This document shows positions 1 through 8,379 of a DNA stretch of 64,000 nt, one piece after another. The stretch spans positions 71,309 to 135,308 of the forward strand of contig CAYGBK010000065.1 of NCBI GenBank assembly GCA_964348095.1, in the 5' to 3' direction. Position numbers and translations under genes: made by a program. Numbering within the stretch: the stretch's first letter is position 1; each line of letters begins with the position of its first letter. This DNA is from WVXP01 sp964348095 (GTDB lineage Bacteria; Desulfobacterota; BSN033; WVXP01). The notes under the pieces are model-generated. The model had not been told where the DNA came from and made no database searches. It was given only the letters and a program-made list of their open reading frames with translations.

Positions 1-2
1 CT

Positions 3-200
3 GGGATCCATTCCGTAAACGATAGTTGCCAGGACAATGATCCCATCACGGCGAGAAAGTATGTTCTCTATGTGCAGGAGGCCTGGCCGAATAAGCTCTC
101 TCTCCCGAGAGCCCGTCGACAGTATTATTCCTGGATCAATGTCCAACTCGCGAGATTCGAGCTCCAGCATATGACCGTGGACTCGTCTCAACCGTTCTGA
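3..200 (+). CDS. C-terminal fragment of an unrecognised protein
   Basis: An open frame enters from the left edge and ends at TGA after 65 codons. Third codon positions are GC-rich and the product has ordinary composition, with several Trp and Tyr residues. I recognise no family. The codon-aligned antisense frame is also open across the same bases and beyond, so the coding strand is not settled. The sequence to the left of the window would decide it. Confidence 0.35.
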   Translation, partial: GIHSVNDSCQDNDPITARKYVLYVQEAWPNKLSLPRARRQYYSWINVQLARFELQHMTVDSSQPF

Positions 201-397
201 TCGAAGATGATCAGGACGGTCCTTTGGCGAAGGGTAATCGGCAAGGGCATTCCTCTCCTGAGGAATACTGAAGGCAACGCCAAAGTTTTGGGCCCCATAG
301 TATGCCGTGATCTCTTGGGGAGGGTGGCGGTTAGTGCGGAAAGGAGAACTGGATAAAAGCAAAAAGCGGCGCCGATCAAACCGCCCAAGCCCTTCAT
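188..397 (-). CDS. Possible small secreted or membrane peptide
   Basis: A 69-codon frame whose best start is an ATG preceded by GGAGG six bases upstream. The first 27 residues are hydrophobic and signal-like (MKGLGGLIGAAF then FYPVLLSALTA). The remainder is basic and resembles nothing I know. Its end overlaps the end of the convergent partial frame by 13 bases. It could be a real small exported peptide, a frameshifted remnant of a longer minus-strand gene, or noise. The ribosome binding site is the main argument for it. Confidence 0.25.
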   Translation of the reverse strand: MKGLGGLIGAAFCFYPVLLSALTATLPKRSRHTMGPKTLALPSVFLRRGMPLPITLRQRTVLIIFDQNG

Positions 398-416
398 TCT
401 TACCTCCATGGCGTTG

Positions 417-920
417 TCAAAAGGAGAAATTCACCGTGACCGTGCACTCCTGACCCCTGAACTTGAGACAGCGACTGAGATCGGGTTTCCGGGAATAATC
501 CAGGCCCATGGCATCGAACCACCCCTCGATCCTCTCAAAAATTCCACACTCGTAATCCGCTAGGGTCCCTGCTTTCTCCATGCCTCGATGAGCGAAGCAT
601 TCTGAGATGTGAAAAACCTGTGCGTCGTCCCCTGGGTACTCGACCTTAAATTCCATGAAGTCAGGAACAAAGACACGCCAGACCGTTTCAAACAGGTCTC
701 GGTATTCATCCATCTTTCTCGGTGATCCGGCCTCGACGGCCTTCATTACTCTCCCGCATTCGATTCTTCCTAACTTTCTACAGACCCGGAGATTCATGGG
801 GCTGGCCTCGGCCATCCCGAACCGTGCGGCCGCCTCCCCGTACCATAAGGCATCATGGGTCATCCAGTTCCGAATAAGCATCGATCTCAGCTCTTCTCTG
901 CTAAAGGATTTTGGTTTCAT
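417..920 (-). CDS. DUF6125 family protein
   Basis: 167 residues with the features of the DUF6125 family, which is related to L-2-amino-thiazoline-4-carboxylic acid hydrolase-like proteins. The N-terminal region has the typical MTHDALWYGEAAARFGM block. The C-terminal half has a conserved Cys/His segment (FHISECFAHRGMEKAG, then DYECGIFERIEGWF) and ends in the family-type RCLKFRGQECTVTV. It is probably cytosolic because there is no signal peptide or membrane segment. Its biochemical role is unknown. It lies 66 bases downstream of the sulfite-oxidase-like gene on the same strand, so co-transcription is possible but no functional link is evident. Confidence 0.75.
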   Translation of the reverse strand: MKPKSFSREELRSMLIRNWMTHDALWYGEAAARFGMAEASPMNLRVCRKLGRIECGRVMKAVEAGSPRKMDEYRDLFETVWRVFVPDFMEFKVEYPGDDAQVFHISECFAHRGMEKAGTLADYECGIFERIEGWFDAMGLDYSRKPDLSRCLKFRGQECTVTVNFSF

Positions 921-986
921 GATAATTCATCCCTTTCAAGTCGTGTTTCTCAAGATCCTCGTCCTGGATCGTTCGGCCCGGGCCAA

Positions 987-2030
987 TTATCTCACATGGA
1001 CGGTCACAGCGTGTTCCACGATGCCGTTATTTCCGTAACCCAAGACATTCCAGTGGCCGTTCATCGGCTGTCGATAGCCATCAGAATCGGTCGCTCGTGA
1101 CAGCAAGGTATGGTCTTTTTTCTCTGTCGCCGTCCATACATACTGCCAGTGCCTCCAGGCGAACCGCTCATGGGGACCGATCAATGTTGCCATGTTCCAG
1201 GTCTTACCCTTATCGACCGATACCTCGATGCGCTCGATATTGGCATCGCTGGCGTACGCAACACCAAGTATAGTGATTTGCCCTGTCGAAACCTTTTCAT
1301 CCTGCAGGGGCTGGGTGATGAAGGACTTGAGATTGAGCCTTGTCACGACCGTTCCTGATTCAGGGTCTTCTCCTTTCTGAAATATTCGGTAGACCCGGTC
1401 CATGTAGTGCCCCCCAAAGGGCTCTGCCAAGACCTTGATTCTGTGTACCCATTTTGCACAATTAGCCCCGGTCCAACCAAGAGCCACCGTCCGCACAGGA
1501 TACCCATGCTCCAAAGGCAAGGGCTCGCCGTTCATCTCATAAGCGAGGATGGTCGAAGACATCGCCTTTTCCACCGGAATACTCCGGATGAATTTGATCC
1601 CGGAGGACCCAAGGGGCTCGTCCAATCCTTCAAAGGCCACGTGTTTGGCACCCGCCTTTAGCCGTGCCTTTTCCAGCACATCCTTCAGCCAAACGCCACC
1701 CCACACTGCGTTTCCCACTCCGCCAGTGGTCCAAGGATTTCCCGAGGCCTTCTCTTTGAAGAGTGAACGGCCATTACCGGAACATTCAATGGTATTGGCC
1801 ACGATTGTCTTCGGCATGCGGATGATCTCATCGAAATTAAGACGTAGGGCCTTTCCCACCTCCCCTTCGATGATCAGGTCCCAATCGGAAAGAGGAATCG
1901 GCTCTTTCATGATTCCGCCCTGGTTCCTTGAGAAGAACATGGAATTGGCCGTGATCCATGAACGGAGACGTTCAGTTGGTGTCTCCGCATTCAATGGTTT
2001 CTCACTCATAACACGCAGGTTCTCTTTCAT
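987..2030 (-). CDS. Sulfite oxidase family molybdopterin enzyme
   Basis: Mononuclear molybdenum enzyme of the sulfite oxidase superfamily. Residue C83 in the ECSGNGR motif is the expected molybdenum-ligating cysteine. It is followed by the conserved GLD, LPLEHGYPVR and GWTGANCAKWV blocks of the Moco domain, and then by the C-terminal dimerisation domain (about residues 245-347, IERIEVSVDKGKTW). There is no heme b5 domain, Tat signal or other export signal, so it looks cytosolic, unlike SorA, SorT or YedY. The chosen ATG has a GGGGGA Shine-Dalgarno; an ATG five codons earlier has a poorer one. The substrate may be sulfite, but the family also includes enzymes acting on other substrates. No cytochrome partner is adjacent. 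Confidence 0.85.
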   Translation of the reverse strand: MKENLRVMSEKPLNAETPTERLRSWITANSMFFSRNQGGIMKEPIPLSDWDLIIEGEVGKALRLNFDEIIRMPKTIVANTIECSGNGRSLFKEKASGNPWTTGGVGNAVWGGVWLKDVLEKARLKAGAKHVAFEGLDEPLGSSGIKFIRSIPVEKAMSSTILAYEMNGEPLPLEHGYPVRTVALGWTGANCAKWVHRIKVLAEPFGGHYMDRVYRIFQKGEDPESGTVVTRLNLKSFITQPLQDEKVSTGQITILGVAYASDANIERIEVSVDKGKTWNMATLIGPHERFAWRHWQYVWTATEKKDHTLLSRATDSDGYRQPMNGHWNVLGYGNNGIVEHAVTVHVR

Positions 2031-2163
2031 AGTTCTTTCCCCCATAATATTCCCACGTGAGGCTCAGAGATGGGGATCACAGCCGGAGTCACCCTTCAAA
2101 AATGAATTCCCCGGCTCTTCTCTATCTGTTTCTGCGATGTGAAGCCGCAAAATCGGACCACTT

Positions 2164-2529
2164 TCACCGGGGTAACGCCACGGTTATGGTATTACCGCCG
2201 TATTCATGGGCCGAGTCGTGAGCCCGAATCGTCACCCGATCAATCTCCTGTGAGATTTTCACCCCAGATAGGCTCCGGGTGAATGGCTGTTCATCGACAT
2301 GCGGGTGGTAGAGGGTGCGAGTGCCGAGAAGGGCACCGCCTGGTCCCACCACATCCCACTTATTGGCGTAGTGTTTCCACCCCTCATCCTCGTGACGTAC
2401 TGTCACGTCAAAACGATAGATGTTGCTACCCGTTTTCTCGACATCGACCTTAACGACGTCTGCCTCTCCACCATAGGCCGTAGTCACTGAGAGCAACAAA
2501 AAGGGGACAAGGAATATAAAAGGTCTCAT
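2164..2529 (-). CDS. Small exported protein of unknown function
   Basis: 121 residues with a clear Sec signal peptide (charged MRPF, hydrophobic FLVPFLLLSVTTAYG, cleavage near GG-EAD). The mature part looks like a single beta-rich domain with the blocks RHEDEGWKHYANKWDVVGP, GTRTLYHPHVDEQPF and DRVTIRAHDSAHEYGG. I recall this pattern as a widespread uncharacterised periplasmic family. An AGGAG lies about 13 bases before the start. It follows the TIGR04076 gene and precedes the molybdoenzyme on the same strand with gaps of roughly 70-135 bases, so the three may share a transcript. Confidence 0.7.
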   Translation of the reverse strand: MRPFIFLVPFLLLSVTTAYGGEADVVKVDVEKTGSNIYRFDVTVRHEDEGWKHYANKWDVVGPGGALLGTRTLYHPHVDEQPFTRSLSGVKISQEIDRVTIRAHDSAHEYGGNTITVALPR

Positions 2530-2600
2530 TGAATCTCATCCACTCCTGAGTTTTAGAACCATCATCTGTGTCCGATTGACATCCTTCTTTGATCGGTCCA

Positions 2601-3029
2601 TCACTTGACCCTCGGAATGGCCTGGACTTTTAGCGTCACCTCGCCGTATCCCAGGCAGTGAACCCCCGCGTCCGGGCACCTCACGTACCTCATGAAATGA
2701 AAACCATTGGGGTCATGGCCTTCACTCAATCTCTCATTGATGAGCGCGACAGGGATTGTCAGTTGTGAAATCAGATAGATGCACATTTTCCCGGGACAAC
2801 GTTTCGTTATGAAATTACCGTCCACGTCCATAATGAGCTTTTGGCCTTTCTTATGCCCTGAATTACAGTGCTTTGCCTCAATAACCTCGGCCTCAATTGA
2901 GTATTGGGGAGCTGCTTGAGAGAGTTGCTTCACATGTCTGATTCTGTGCCCTTTGTCATGAAACGTCTCAAGCTCCGATTGAGAATACCCAACCCGTTGC
3001 CCGTACTTCTTGATGATTTCTTCGACCAT
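2601..3029 (-). CDS. TIGR04076 family protein
   Basis: 142 residues matching the TIGR04076 pattern: a short Cys/His-containing protein with a core of AKHCNSGHKKGQKL, a CPGKMCIYL block and a final RCPDAGVHCLGYGEV block. The cysteines could bind metal or act in redox chemistry, but no activity is established for the family. The ATG used is preceded by GGGGAAATCTC; an ATG eight codons earlier lacks a comparable site. There is no signal peptide, so it is likely cytosolic. Confidence 0.75.
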   Translation of the reverse strand: MVEEIIKKYGQRVGYSQSELETFHDKGHRIRHVKQLSQAAPQYSIEAEVIEAKHCNSGHKKGQKLIMDVDGNFITKRCPGKMCIYLISQLTIPVALINERLSEGHDPNGFHFMRYVRCPDAGVHCLGYGEVTLKVQAIPRVK

Positions 3030-3085
3030 GAGATTTCCCCTTTTTGGCCTCAAAGTCTCGAGCTGAACGCCTGAGACAGATGACG

Positions 3086-3772
3086 TCAGGTCCGAGTGTC
3101 TTCATTTCGCTCCCCCACATAGCGATCAGGGTGTTCTGTAAATATCTTGGCGCAGGCAAAAGAACAGAAATAGTAGGTTTTGTCTCCAAATGGCAATCGT
3201 GCAGGGGCTATGTCCTGACTGACTTGCATATGGCAGACAGGATCAAAAAGCTTGGCGCCACCTTCCTGACCCTCTGAGACAACCTCAAAAACCACGACCG
3301 GCTCTGGGATGTTCTTAAAGCGGATTGGTCCCAGGTCGTGAAACTCCATATCCTCGAGATTGCCAGCCAGAGCGACAACCTTTTCGGTACATAGGACTTG
3401 ATCCCCTCTTGCATAGGAGGCGACTCGTGAGGCCAGGTTAAGTGCCGTCCCGAAGTATTGGCCGGCCTGCTTCAAGATGCTCCCCACATGGATCCCGGCG
3501 TGGATCGCCAGGAAGTAGGGTTCTCGTTCTATGGCGTCGCGGAGCTTGATAGCCGTTTCGAGTATGGACACAACATCGTCGCCGACAATGACGACTTCGT
3601 CACCGACTCGTTCCGCAAGGCGAGTGCCAGGAAACAACGTCCCTTTAACGATCTCGACGTATCGGGTCACAATCGTGGCTGCAGAAACGCTTCCGTGTGC
3701 CTCGGTCAGGGCGTAGTAGCCAGACAGATCAGCAACCAAAACGACGCCTGTAAACTCTTTTGAATCAGCCAT
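3086..3772 (-). CDS. Class III adenylate/guanylate cyclase with C-terminal YHS domain
   Basis: 228 residues. Positions 5-170 form a class III nucleotide cyclase homology domain: VLVADLSGYYALTE carries the first metal-binding Asp, RVGDEVVIVGDD the second metal region, and FGTALNLASRVASYARGDQVLC the transition-state and dimer segment. Positions 174-222 form a YHS/TRASH-type domain (FDPVCHMQV, then YYFCSFACAKIF), which in other proteins binds heavy metals such as copper. There is no membrane segment. A metal-responsive or metal-linked soluble cyclase is the natural inference. The catalytic residues look intact, but no substrate-specificity call is possible. GGGGAG lies nine bases before the ATG. 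Confidence 0.85.
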   Translation of the reverse strand: MADSKEFTGVVLVADLSGYYALTEAHGSVSAATIVTRYVEIVKGTLFPGTRLAERVGDEVVIVGDDVVSILETAIKLRDAIEREPYFLAIHAGIHVGSILKQAGQYFGTALNLASRVASYARGDQVLCTEKVVALAGNLEDMEFHDLGPIRFKNIPEPVVVFEVVSEGQEGGAKLFDPVCHMQVSQDIAPARLPFGDKTYYFCSFACAKIFTEHPDRYVGERNEDTRT

Positions 3773-4145
3773 TGCTTAGCTCCCCATCACTCATCTGGTG
3801 AATCGATCTAGTTCGGTCACCAACGTCTCGACTACCGGTATTGTGGGGTCATCTTCCGTCTGTGTATATTTTACAATAGAGCTCACTCTTTTCCACTGTT
3901 GCGCCAATAGACTTCAGTGCTGGTTTTGCAGAGAAGTCAAGAGGTGCGCCGGTGTTCGGCGGATCTGTTTCTCCAGTCGAGACAGGTCAAAAAATTCCCC
4001 CCCGGGGCACTTCGATCAGGATCCCCTGCGGTAGAAGGGCTTACCTTGACCGCACCGAGGCTCAGGGATACGGGTGCGATCGTATCAACCATGCCAGCCT
4101 CAGTCGTCGAAATCGTCCCTTCCTAAGGATATTCTTAAAACTGTT
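3773..4145. other. Gene-free stretch upstream of the cyclase gene
   Basis: About 370 bases between two minus-strand genes. Frames present here are short and lack family features. The D-aminoacylase gene ends in TAG just to the right. I see no convincing terminator, promoter or RNA element. Confidence 0.5.
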
Positions 4146-5729
4146 CTATCTTGTCCGGATCGTCCGCCCAGGGGTGGCGTCCGTATGTTTTCCCTTTTCG
4201 ACCACTACCTGTCCATTGACGATGACCCACTCGATTCCCGATGGAAACTGCCTCGGGTTCTCGTAGGTCCCGTTGTCGATGATTGTGTCTGGGTCAAACA
4301 CGGTGATATCGGCGTCGTATTTCTCGGCGATCACGCCTTTCTCTTTCAGTCTCAGTTTAGCGGCTGGTAGGGAGGTCATCTTTCGCACAGCCTCTTCAAG
4401 AGAGAGGATTCCCCGCTCTCGGACATAGGTACCAAGAATCCGAGGATATGTTCCGTAGACCCGTGGATGGGGTTTGCTTCCGCCGAGGAGGCCGTCGGTT
4501 ATAAAGCTTACGGATTGATGTCTCATGATCCGGACCACATCGTCTTCATCCATATGAAATATGATCATGCTCACAGCAAGCTCTTCCTCAATCAAGAGGT
4601 CTAAAGCGACATCGATCGGATCGTGAACTTTCCGTATGGCGGAAATTTCTGCAATGCTTTTCCCCTCGAATTCCTTATTGGCACTGCTCTCCACAGATGA
4701 AACGAGGATGTTTTCCCAACCGCTCATTGCCGAAAAGTTCTCCCAATCCACTCTCTCACGAATGTCTTTCTTAACGGATGCCCTCTCTTCCAGCAAAACA
4801 CGGATGAGCTCGTCTGGCCCTTTTGCGTGATACCAGGGCGGAATGACCGCATGGAGCATCGTGCTTCCGGCCGTGTATGGATACTGGGCAATGGTCACAT
4901 CAACCCCGTTGCGCCGCCCATCATCGAGGATCTCGAGCGCTTTTTGTGAAAGTCCCCAGTTTCTCCTTCTGGAAACCTTAAAATGTGTGATGAGCACGGA
5001 GATTCCCGACTGTCGCCCAACATCGATCACTTCGTCCATTGCCGCCGTCAACCTGTCTCCCTCGCTTCGCATGTGGACGTCGTAGATACCATTGTACTGG
5101 CAAACAACCTTCGCAATTTCAACGACTTCCTCCACCTTTTGATAGGAATTTGGTGGATAGATGAGCCCCGCAGAGATTCCCCTGGCCCCTTCCTCCATGC
5201 CCTGGGCCGCTATCTGCCGCATCTGATCGATTTCTGCAGGTGTTGCCTCCCGATCGGCCATCCCCATAACCTTGAGCCGGATTGTTCCCAGGCCAATATA
5301 GGAGCTTATATTGAGTGCCGTCGGCAGTCGGTCGATCTTGTCAAAATAGTCCGCCAGGCTTCTCCACGTCCAATCCATCTTGGGATTCCCGTTCAGTCCA
5401 GAGAGATGCTTTTGCCAGGTGGCGACATTTCTCTCATCGATGGGCGCCAGGGACATTCCATCCATTCCCACATTCTCGGTTGTCACACCTTGCCTGGTTT
5501 TTTGTTTTGCTCGCGGATCCAAGAAGATAAAAAGATCCGAGTGGCTATGGCCGTCGATAAACCCCGGACAAACAACGCATCCCTTGGCATCGATAGTTTT
5601 TCTCGATTCCCATTCAGCCAGTCGTCCAATTTTCACTATCCTGTCGCCGGCAACAGCCAAATCTCCACGGTACCAGGGATTTCCCATGCCATCCACGATT
5701 CTTCCGTTGAGGATCAACAAGTCGACCAT
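4146..5729 (-). CDS. N-acyl-D-amino-acid deacylase family amidohydrolase
   Basis: 527 residues of the D-aminoacylase/dihydroorotase-like amidohydrolase superfamily, which hydrolyse N-acyl bonds of D-amino acids or related amides in the cytosol. The beta-sandwich N-terminus (MVDLLILNGRIVDGMGNPW) leads into the metal motif GFIDGHSHSD (H61, H63). Further expected ligands are in YDVHMRSEGD and ITHFKVS, and the late FITDGLLGG Asp loop and DITVFDPDTI are typical. The length is normal for the family. AGAGGGG precedes the ATG. The gene stops at UAG; readthrough would add 27 residues before the next stop. The exact substrate cannot be told from sequence. Confidence 0.88.
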   Translation of the reverse strand: MVDLLILNGRIVDGMGNPWYRGDLAVAGDRIVKIGRLAEWESRKTIDAKGCVVCPGFIDGHSHSDLFIFLDPRAKQKTRQGVTTENVGMDGMSLAPIDERNVATWQKHLSGLNGNPKMDWTWRSLADYFDKIDRLPTALNISSYIGLGTIRLKVMGMADREATPAEIDQMRQIAAQGMEEGARGISAGLIYPPNSYQKVEEVVEIAKVVCQYNGIYDVHMRSEGDRLTAAMDEVIDVGRQSGISVLITHFKVSRRRNWGLSQKALEILDDGRRNGVDVTIAQYPYTAGSTMLHAVIPPWYHAKGPDELIRVLLEERASVKKDIRERVDWENFSAMSGWENILVSSVESSANKEFEGKSIAEISAIRKVHDPIDVALDLLIEEELAVSMIIFHMDEDDVVRIMRHQSVSFITDGLLGGSKPHPRVYGTYPRILGTYVRERGILSLEEAVRKMTSLPAAKLRLKEKGVIAEKYDADITVFDPDTIIDNGTYENPRQFPSGIEWVIVNGQVVVEKGKHTDATPGRTIRTR

Positions 5730-6152
5730 CTACCCTTTTCCCCTCTTTCCTTAGTGCACAATAGACTACCGTTTCGTTTCAGTCAACCGGAGAAAACACC
5801 CAATCTTGCAGCTGGGCCCTAACCCTCACAGTCCGTATTGATAAAGATGATTGATCCTTTTCCTGCCATCTGTGGGAAGGGTCTCTCCCTTCCGAACACG
5901 TCCGCCCGGGGCAGGATACAAAATCCTTGACAAGTCCTCACGGTCTGTTACGATCAGCATGTTGACGCTGAGGCCAGTGGGGGGGATATGCCGAAGCTCG
6001 AACGATCGTTAGTCTAATTTGTCGGCCTGGCCTATTCAAAAAGCTGGGCCTTTTTGGTTGTCATAAGGAGAAGGGACGAGATCCCCGGCTAGAGATGCTC
6101 GAAAAAAGGAGCGGCCAGAGGGAGCAGAGACACGGAAAGGAGGGAACTCACG
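5730..6152. other. Divergent intergenic region
   Basis: 420 bases between divergently oriented genes. It holds a possible sigma-70 promoter for the rightward gene (listed separately) and near 6040-6055 a weak AAAAAG/CTTTTT dyad. No reading frame here has coding character. Confidence 0.5.
5927..5954 (+). promoter_or_regulatory. Possible sigma-70 promoter
   Basis: TTGACA, 16 bases, then TACGAT. It is about 190 bases ahead of the bactofilin-like gene and correctly oriented. The -10 element is imperfect, so this is tentative. Confidence 0.35.
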
Positions 6153-7001
6153 ATGAGGAGAGGGATTGCTTTTTCTCTTATTGGATTGTCGCTCGCTTTT
6201 CTTACCCTCGCTGGAGCGGAAGCTCGGGAGTTGGTCAAGTTCGGTGGCGATGTTGTGGTCGAGGAAGGGACGACCGTGGACAAAGCGGTGGCAATCGGGG
6301 GGAATGTAACCGTCAATGGGGTCATCGAACGTGATGCTGTCGCAGTTGGAGGGTCAATTTTTTTGGGGCCCCAGGCAGTCGTGGGTGGAGATGCCGTCTC
6401 TGTGGGAGGAACAATTGAAAAAGGCGAGGGAGCCCAAGTTCGAGGGGATGTTGTGGAGGTGAATATTCCAAGGATTTCTTCGATTTTCGGACTTTTTTCC
6501 CAGGCTAAAGGGCGAGAATGGCTTTGGACCTTTAGGATTATCAGTTTTCTCGGTCTTCTCGCTCTGGCAGTGGTACTCGTGACGGTTATTCCGAAACCAT
6601 TCGATTCAGTCCTGAGGACGGTGGAGGAGAATATCCTTCGATCGATTCTCTGGGGCCTGGTGGGGCTGGTGATCATCATTTTTCTCGCTGTATCGCTGGT
6701 GGTGTCTTTGGTCGGGATACCGTTGATACCGTTGGAATTTATGCTGGTCGGCTGTGCATTTCTGGTTGGCTATGTTGCGATGGCCCAACTGATTGGCAGT
6801 AAGATGGCGACCGCAGCGAAGAAGCCCCATCTCAACGTGATCTGGGCGACCATGTTGGGTCTCATAGTCCTATGGGTGATTGGCTGGGTGCCCGTGCTGG
6901 GTTGGCTGGTCAAGGGGGCCGCCTTGTTCCTCGGTTTTGGAGGTGTTGTTGCAGGCCTGCTCGGCGCTGCGAAAAGCCATCGAGAGAAGAAAAAGACGTG
7001 A
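6153..7001 (+). CDS. Polymer-forming (bactofilin-like) membrane protein
   Basis: 282 residues. A signal peptide (cleavage near residue 23) is followed by about 80 residues of short beta repeats of the VAIGGNVTVNGVIERDAV type, the right-handed beta-helix signature of polymer-forming bactofilin-like proteins. From about residue 125 there are four to five hydrophobic segments and a basic tail (SHREKKKT). This architecture, an extracytoplasmic beta-helix anchored by a polytopic C-terminal domain, occurs in envelope-stress-associated families whose function is unproven. AAAGGAGG precedes the ATG. It converges on a SHOCT-like gene pair, a combination that hints at a shared envelope role. Confidence 0.8.
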   Translation: MRRGIAFSLIGLSLAFLTLAGAEARELVKFGGDVVVEEGTTVDKAVAIGGNVTVNGVIERDAVAVGGSIFLGPQAVVGGDAVSVGGTIEKGEGAQVRGDVVEVNIPRISSIFGLFSQAKGREWLWTFRIISFLGLLALAVVLVTVIPKPFDSVLRTVEENILRSILWGLVGLVIIIFLAVSLVVSLVGIPLIPLEFMLVGCAFLVGYVAMAQLIGSKMATAAKKPHLNVIWATMLGLIVLWVIGWVPVLGWLVKGAALFLGFGGVVAGLLGAAKSHREKKKT

Positions 7002-7223
7002 AGGATTGGCCCTTACGTGGCGCCGAGAGAGCGGGACCGTGTGGTGGCTCTTATTTCTGTATTCCTCTCTCTTCGTGTTTTGAAAGAGGCTGCCAAGGCC
7101 CGAAGGACCCGAGAAAGCACCGGAGACTGACTGGAAAATTTGTGAAACCATCTTCGGTTTGAAGAGAAACCTCTCTGGTAAGACGTTCGTCCAGATGGAA
7201 AAGGATCCAACGAAGGGCAGGGG

Positions 7224-7655
7224 CTACTCACAAAAGATACGAACCTTCTCCTTGTCACTGTCGACGTCTACACTGAGGTCCGCGAGAGCCTCGATGAGCT
7301 CTTCAAGTTTCTCTCCATCGAGTGACGAAAGATCGAAATTGACGCCTTTTTCTTTAAGGGAATCGGTTACCCTGTTTTTCACGTGCTGAGGCATGATTGA
7401 ACCGAGTTTGATCCCCGCCCTGAGAATATGCAGGGGAATGCGGATGTTCACCCGTTCATGTTTACCGTTTGCACCGGCTTTCGGCTCGACGTGAACTCTG
7501 AAGTACTTCAACTTTCTCCCTTTCGTGTGGGACGGCACGTCCTGTCCTGATCCGTCGGCCTGGATGTCTAAAGCATCGAGCAGTTTCTCTGCCTCTGAGA
7601 CGGTGATCTTTCCCTCGGCGAGCATGGTTAAGATCTTTTGGCGGTCTTCACTCAT
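7224..7655 (-). CDS. SHOCT-like domain protein (YvlB/LiaX N-terminal type)
   Basis: 143 residues. The N-terminus DRQKILTMLAEGKITVSEAE is the short helical SHOCT-like module found at the start of YvlB and LiaX envelope-stress proteins. The middle (FRVHVEPKAG, then RVNIRIPLHILRAGIKLGSIMP) resembles the beta-strand entry of those proteins but is then replaced by a charged helical tail. GAGGAGG precedes the chosen ATG; frames further upstream have no such site. It lies 141 bases downstream of the DUF2089 regulator on the same strand. The stop codon is TAG. Confidence 0.75.
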   Translation of the reverse strand: MSEDRQKILTMLAEGKITVSEAEKLLDALDIQADGSGQDVPSHTKGRKLKYFRVHVEPKAGANGKHERVNIRIPLHILRAGIKLGSIMPQHVKNRVTDSLKEKGVNFDLSSLDGEKLEELIEALADLSVDVDSDKEKVRIFCE

Positions 7656-7796
7656 GAGGATCCTCCTCTGGATAAGACGTATCAAACCTGTTATCCCTTC
7701 CCTCAGCCTTAACGGGTTTTGCCTGAATCTCCTGGGGACCATCTGATGACACCCTCTTCTCCACAACCCGCAGTCGAACGGTCCCAGGGGGCCGTA

Positions 7797-8159
7797 TCAC
7801 TGTCTGAGCCTCTCCAATGCTTCCTCAACGGTTATGTCACCGTGTTCGAGGAGCTCCAGCGCTTCTGTTTGTGAGGGTACGGGCGCGATATCCACGAAAT
7901 CAAGCTTCTGCGAAATTCGGTTGAGCCGGTTTTTGACCGTTGGATAACTGACTCCGAAAAGTCGTTCCATCTCCTTGATCGAACCATGGCTCTTGACGAA
8001 AGCCGCGACAAATATTTGGTCTTCCGTGGACAACCGAGCCAGGGGCGGCAGGTCGAAGATGCCTTCGATTGAAATCTCTTTTCGTGGCAGTCTGACTTTT
8101 TCGATCAAGAACTCTTCGCCATTGGTCAGCCGCGTCAGTTCTTGCCAATCCTTTGCCAT
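7797..8159 (-). CDS. DUF2089 family putative regulator
   Basis: 120 residues. It contains the DUF2089 core (FDLPPLARLSTEDQIFVAAF, then GSIKEMERLFGVSYPTVKNR), which is a helix-turn-helix-like DNA-binding segment. The zinc-ribbon cysteines seen at the N-terminus of many DUF2089 proteins are absent. The C-terminal 25 residues (ALELLEHGDITVEEALERL) resemble the SHOCT helix of the next gene, suggesting a shared interaction motif. It has its own strong promoter 23 bases upstream. Autoregulation of this small operon is a reasonable guess. Confidence 0.78.
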   Translation of the reverse strand: MAKDWQELTRLTNGEEFLIEKVRLPRKEISIEGIFDLPPLARLSTEDQIFVAAFVKSHGSIKEMERLFGVSYPTVKNRLNRISQKLDFVDIAPVPSQTEALELLEHGDITVEEALERLRQ

Positions 8160-8188
8160 AAAATCGCCTCGTTCAATTTATTTAATTA

Positions 8189-8216
8189 AATATACACCAA
8201 ATATTAAAAAAGTCAA
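8189..8216 (-). promoter_or_regulatory. Sigma-70 promoter of the DUF2089 gene
   Basis: Read on the minus strand: TTGACT, 16 bases, TATATT. It is embedded in an AT-rich block and would start transcription about 23 bases before the ATG. Confidence 0.6.
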
Positions 8217-8315
8217 CTAGAAAATTAATAAAAGTCATTTTTTATTCCCAATTCTCTGAAATTATTTAAGTTCGATCTGAATCAAATTATCATCCTCTTG
8301 TCTGGGCGATATGAT

Positions 8316-8345
8316 TTGACACCGTCCCGGCGCCTAACTTATAAT
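8316..8345 (+). promoter_or_regulatory. Sigma-70 promoter of the cyclase-TPR gene
   Basis: TTGACA, 18 bases, TATAAT: both hexamers match consensus. The predicted start near 8352 favours the ATG at 8380 over an earlier in-frame TTG at 8362. Confidence 0.65.
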
Positions 8346-8379
8346 CAGTGCCGGGAGTCAGTTGCTCGGAGAGACCTAT

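Noticed and set aside
1..415. Long open antisense frame opposite the left-edge partial gene
   Set aside because: It is codon-aligned antisense to a plus-strand frame of similar quality and has no good start. Kept only as an alternative reading.
6040..6056. AAAAAG/CTTTTT dyad as a terminator
   Set aside because: The stem is AT-only, too weak to support termination, and it has no gene upstream in that direction.
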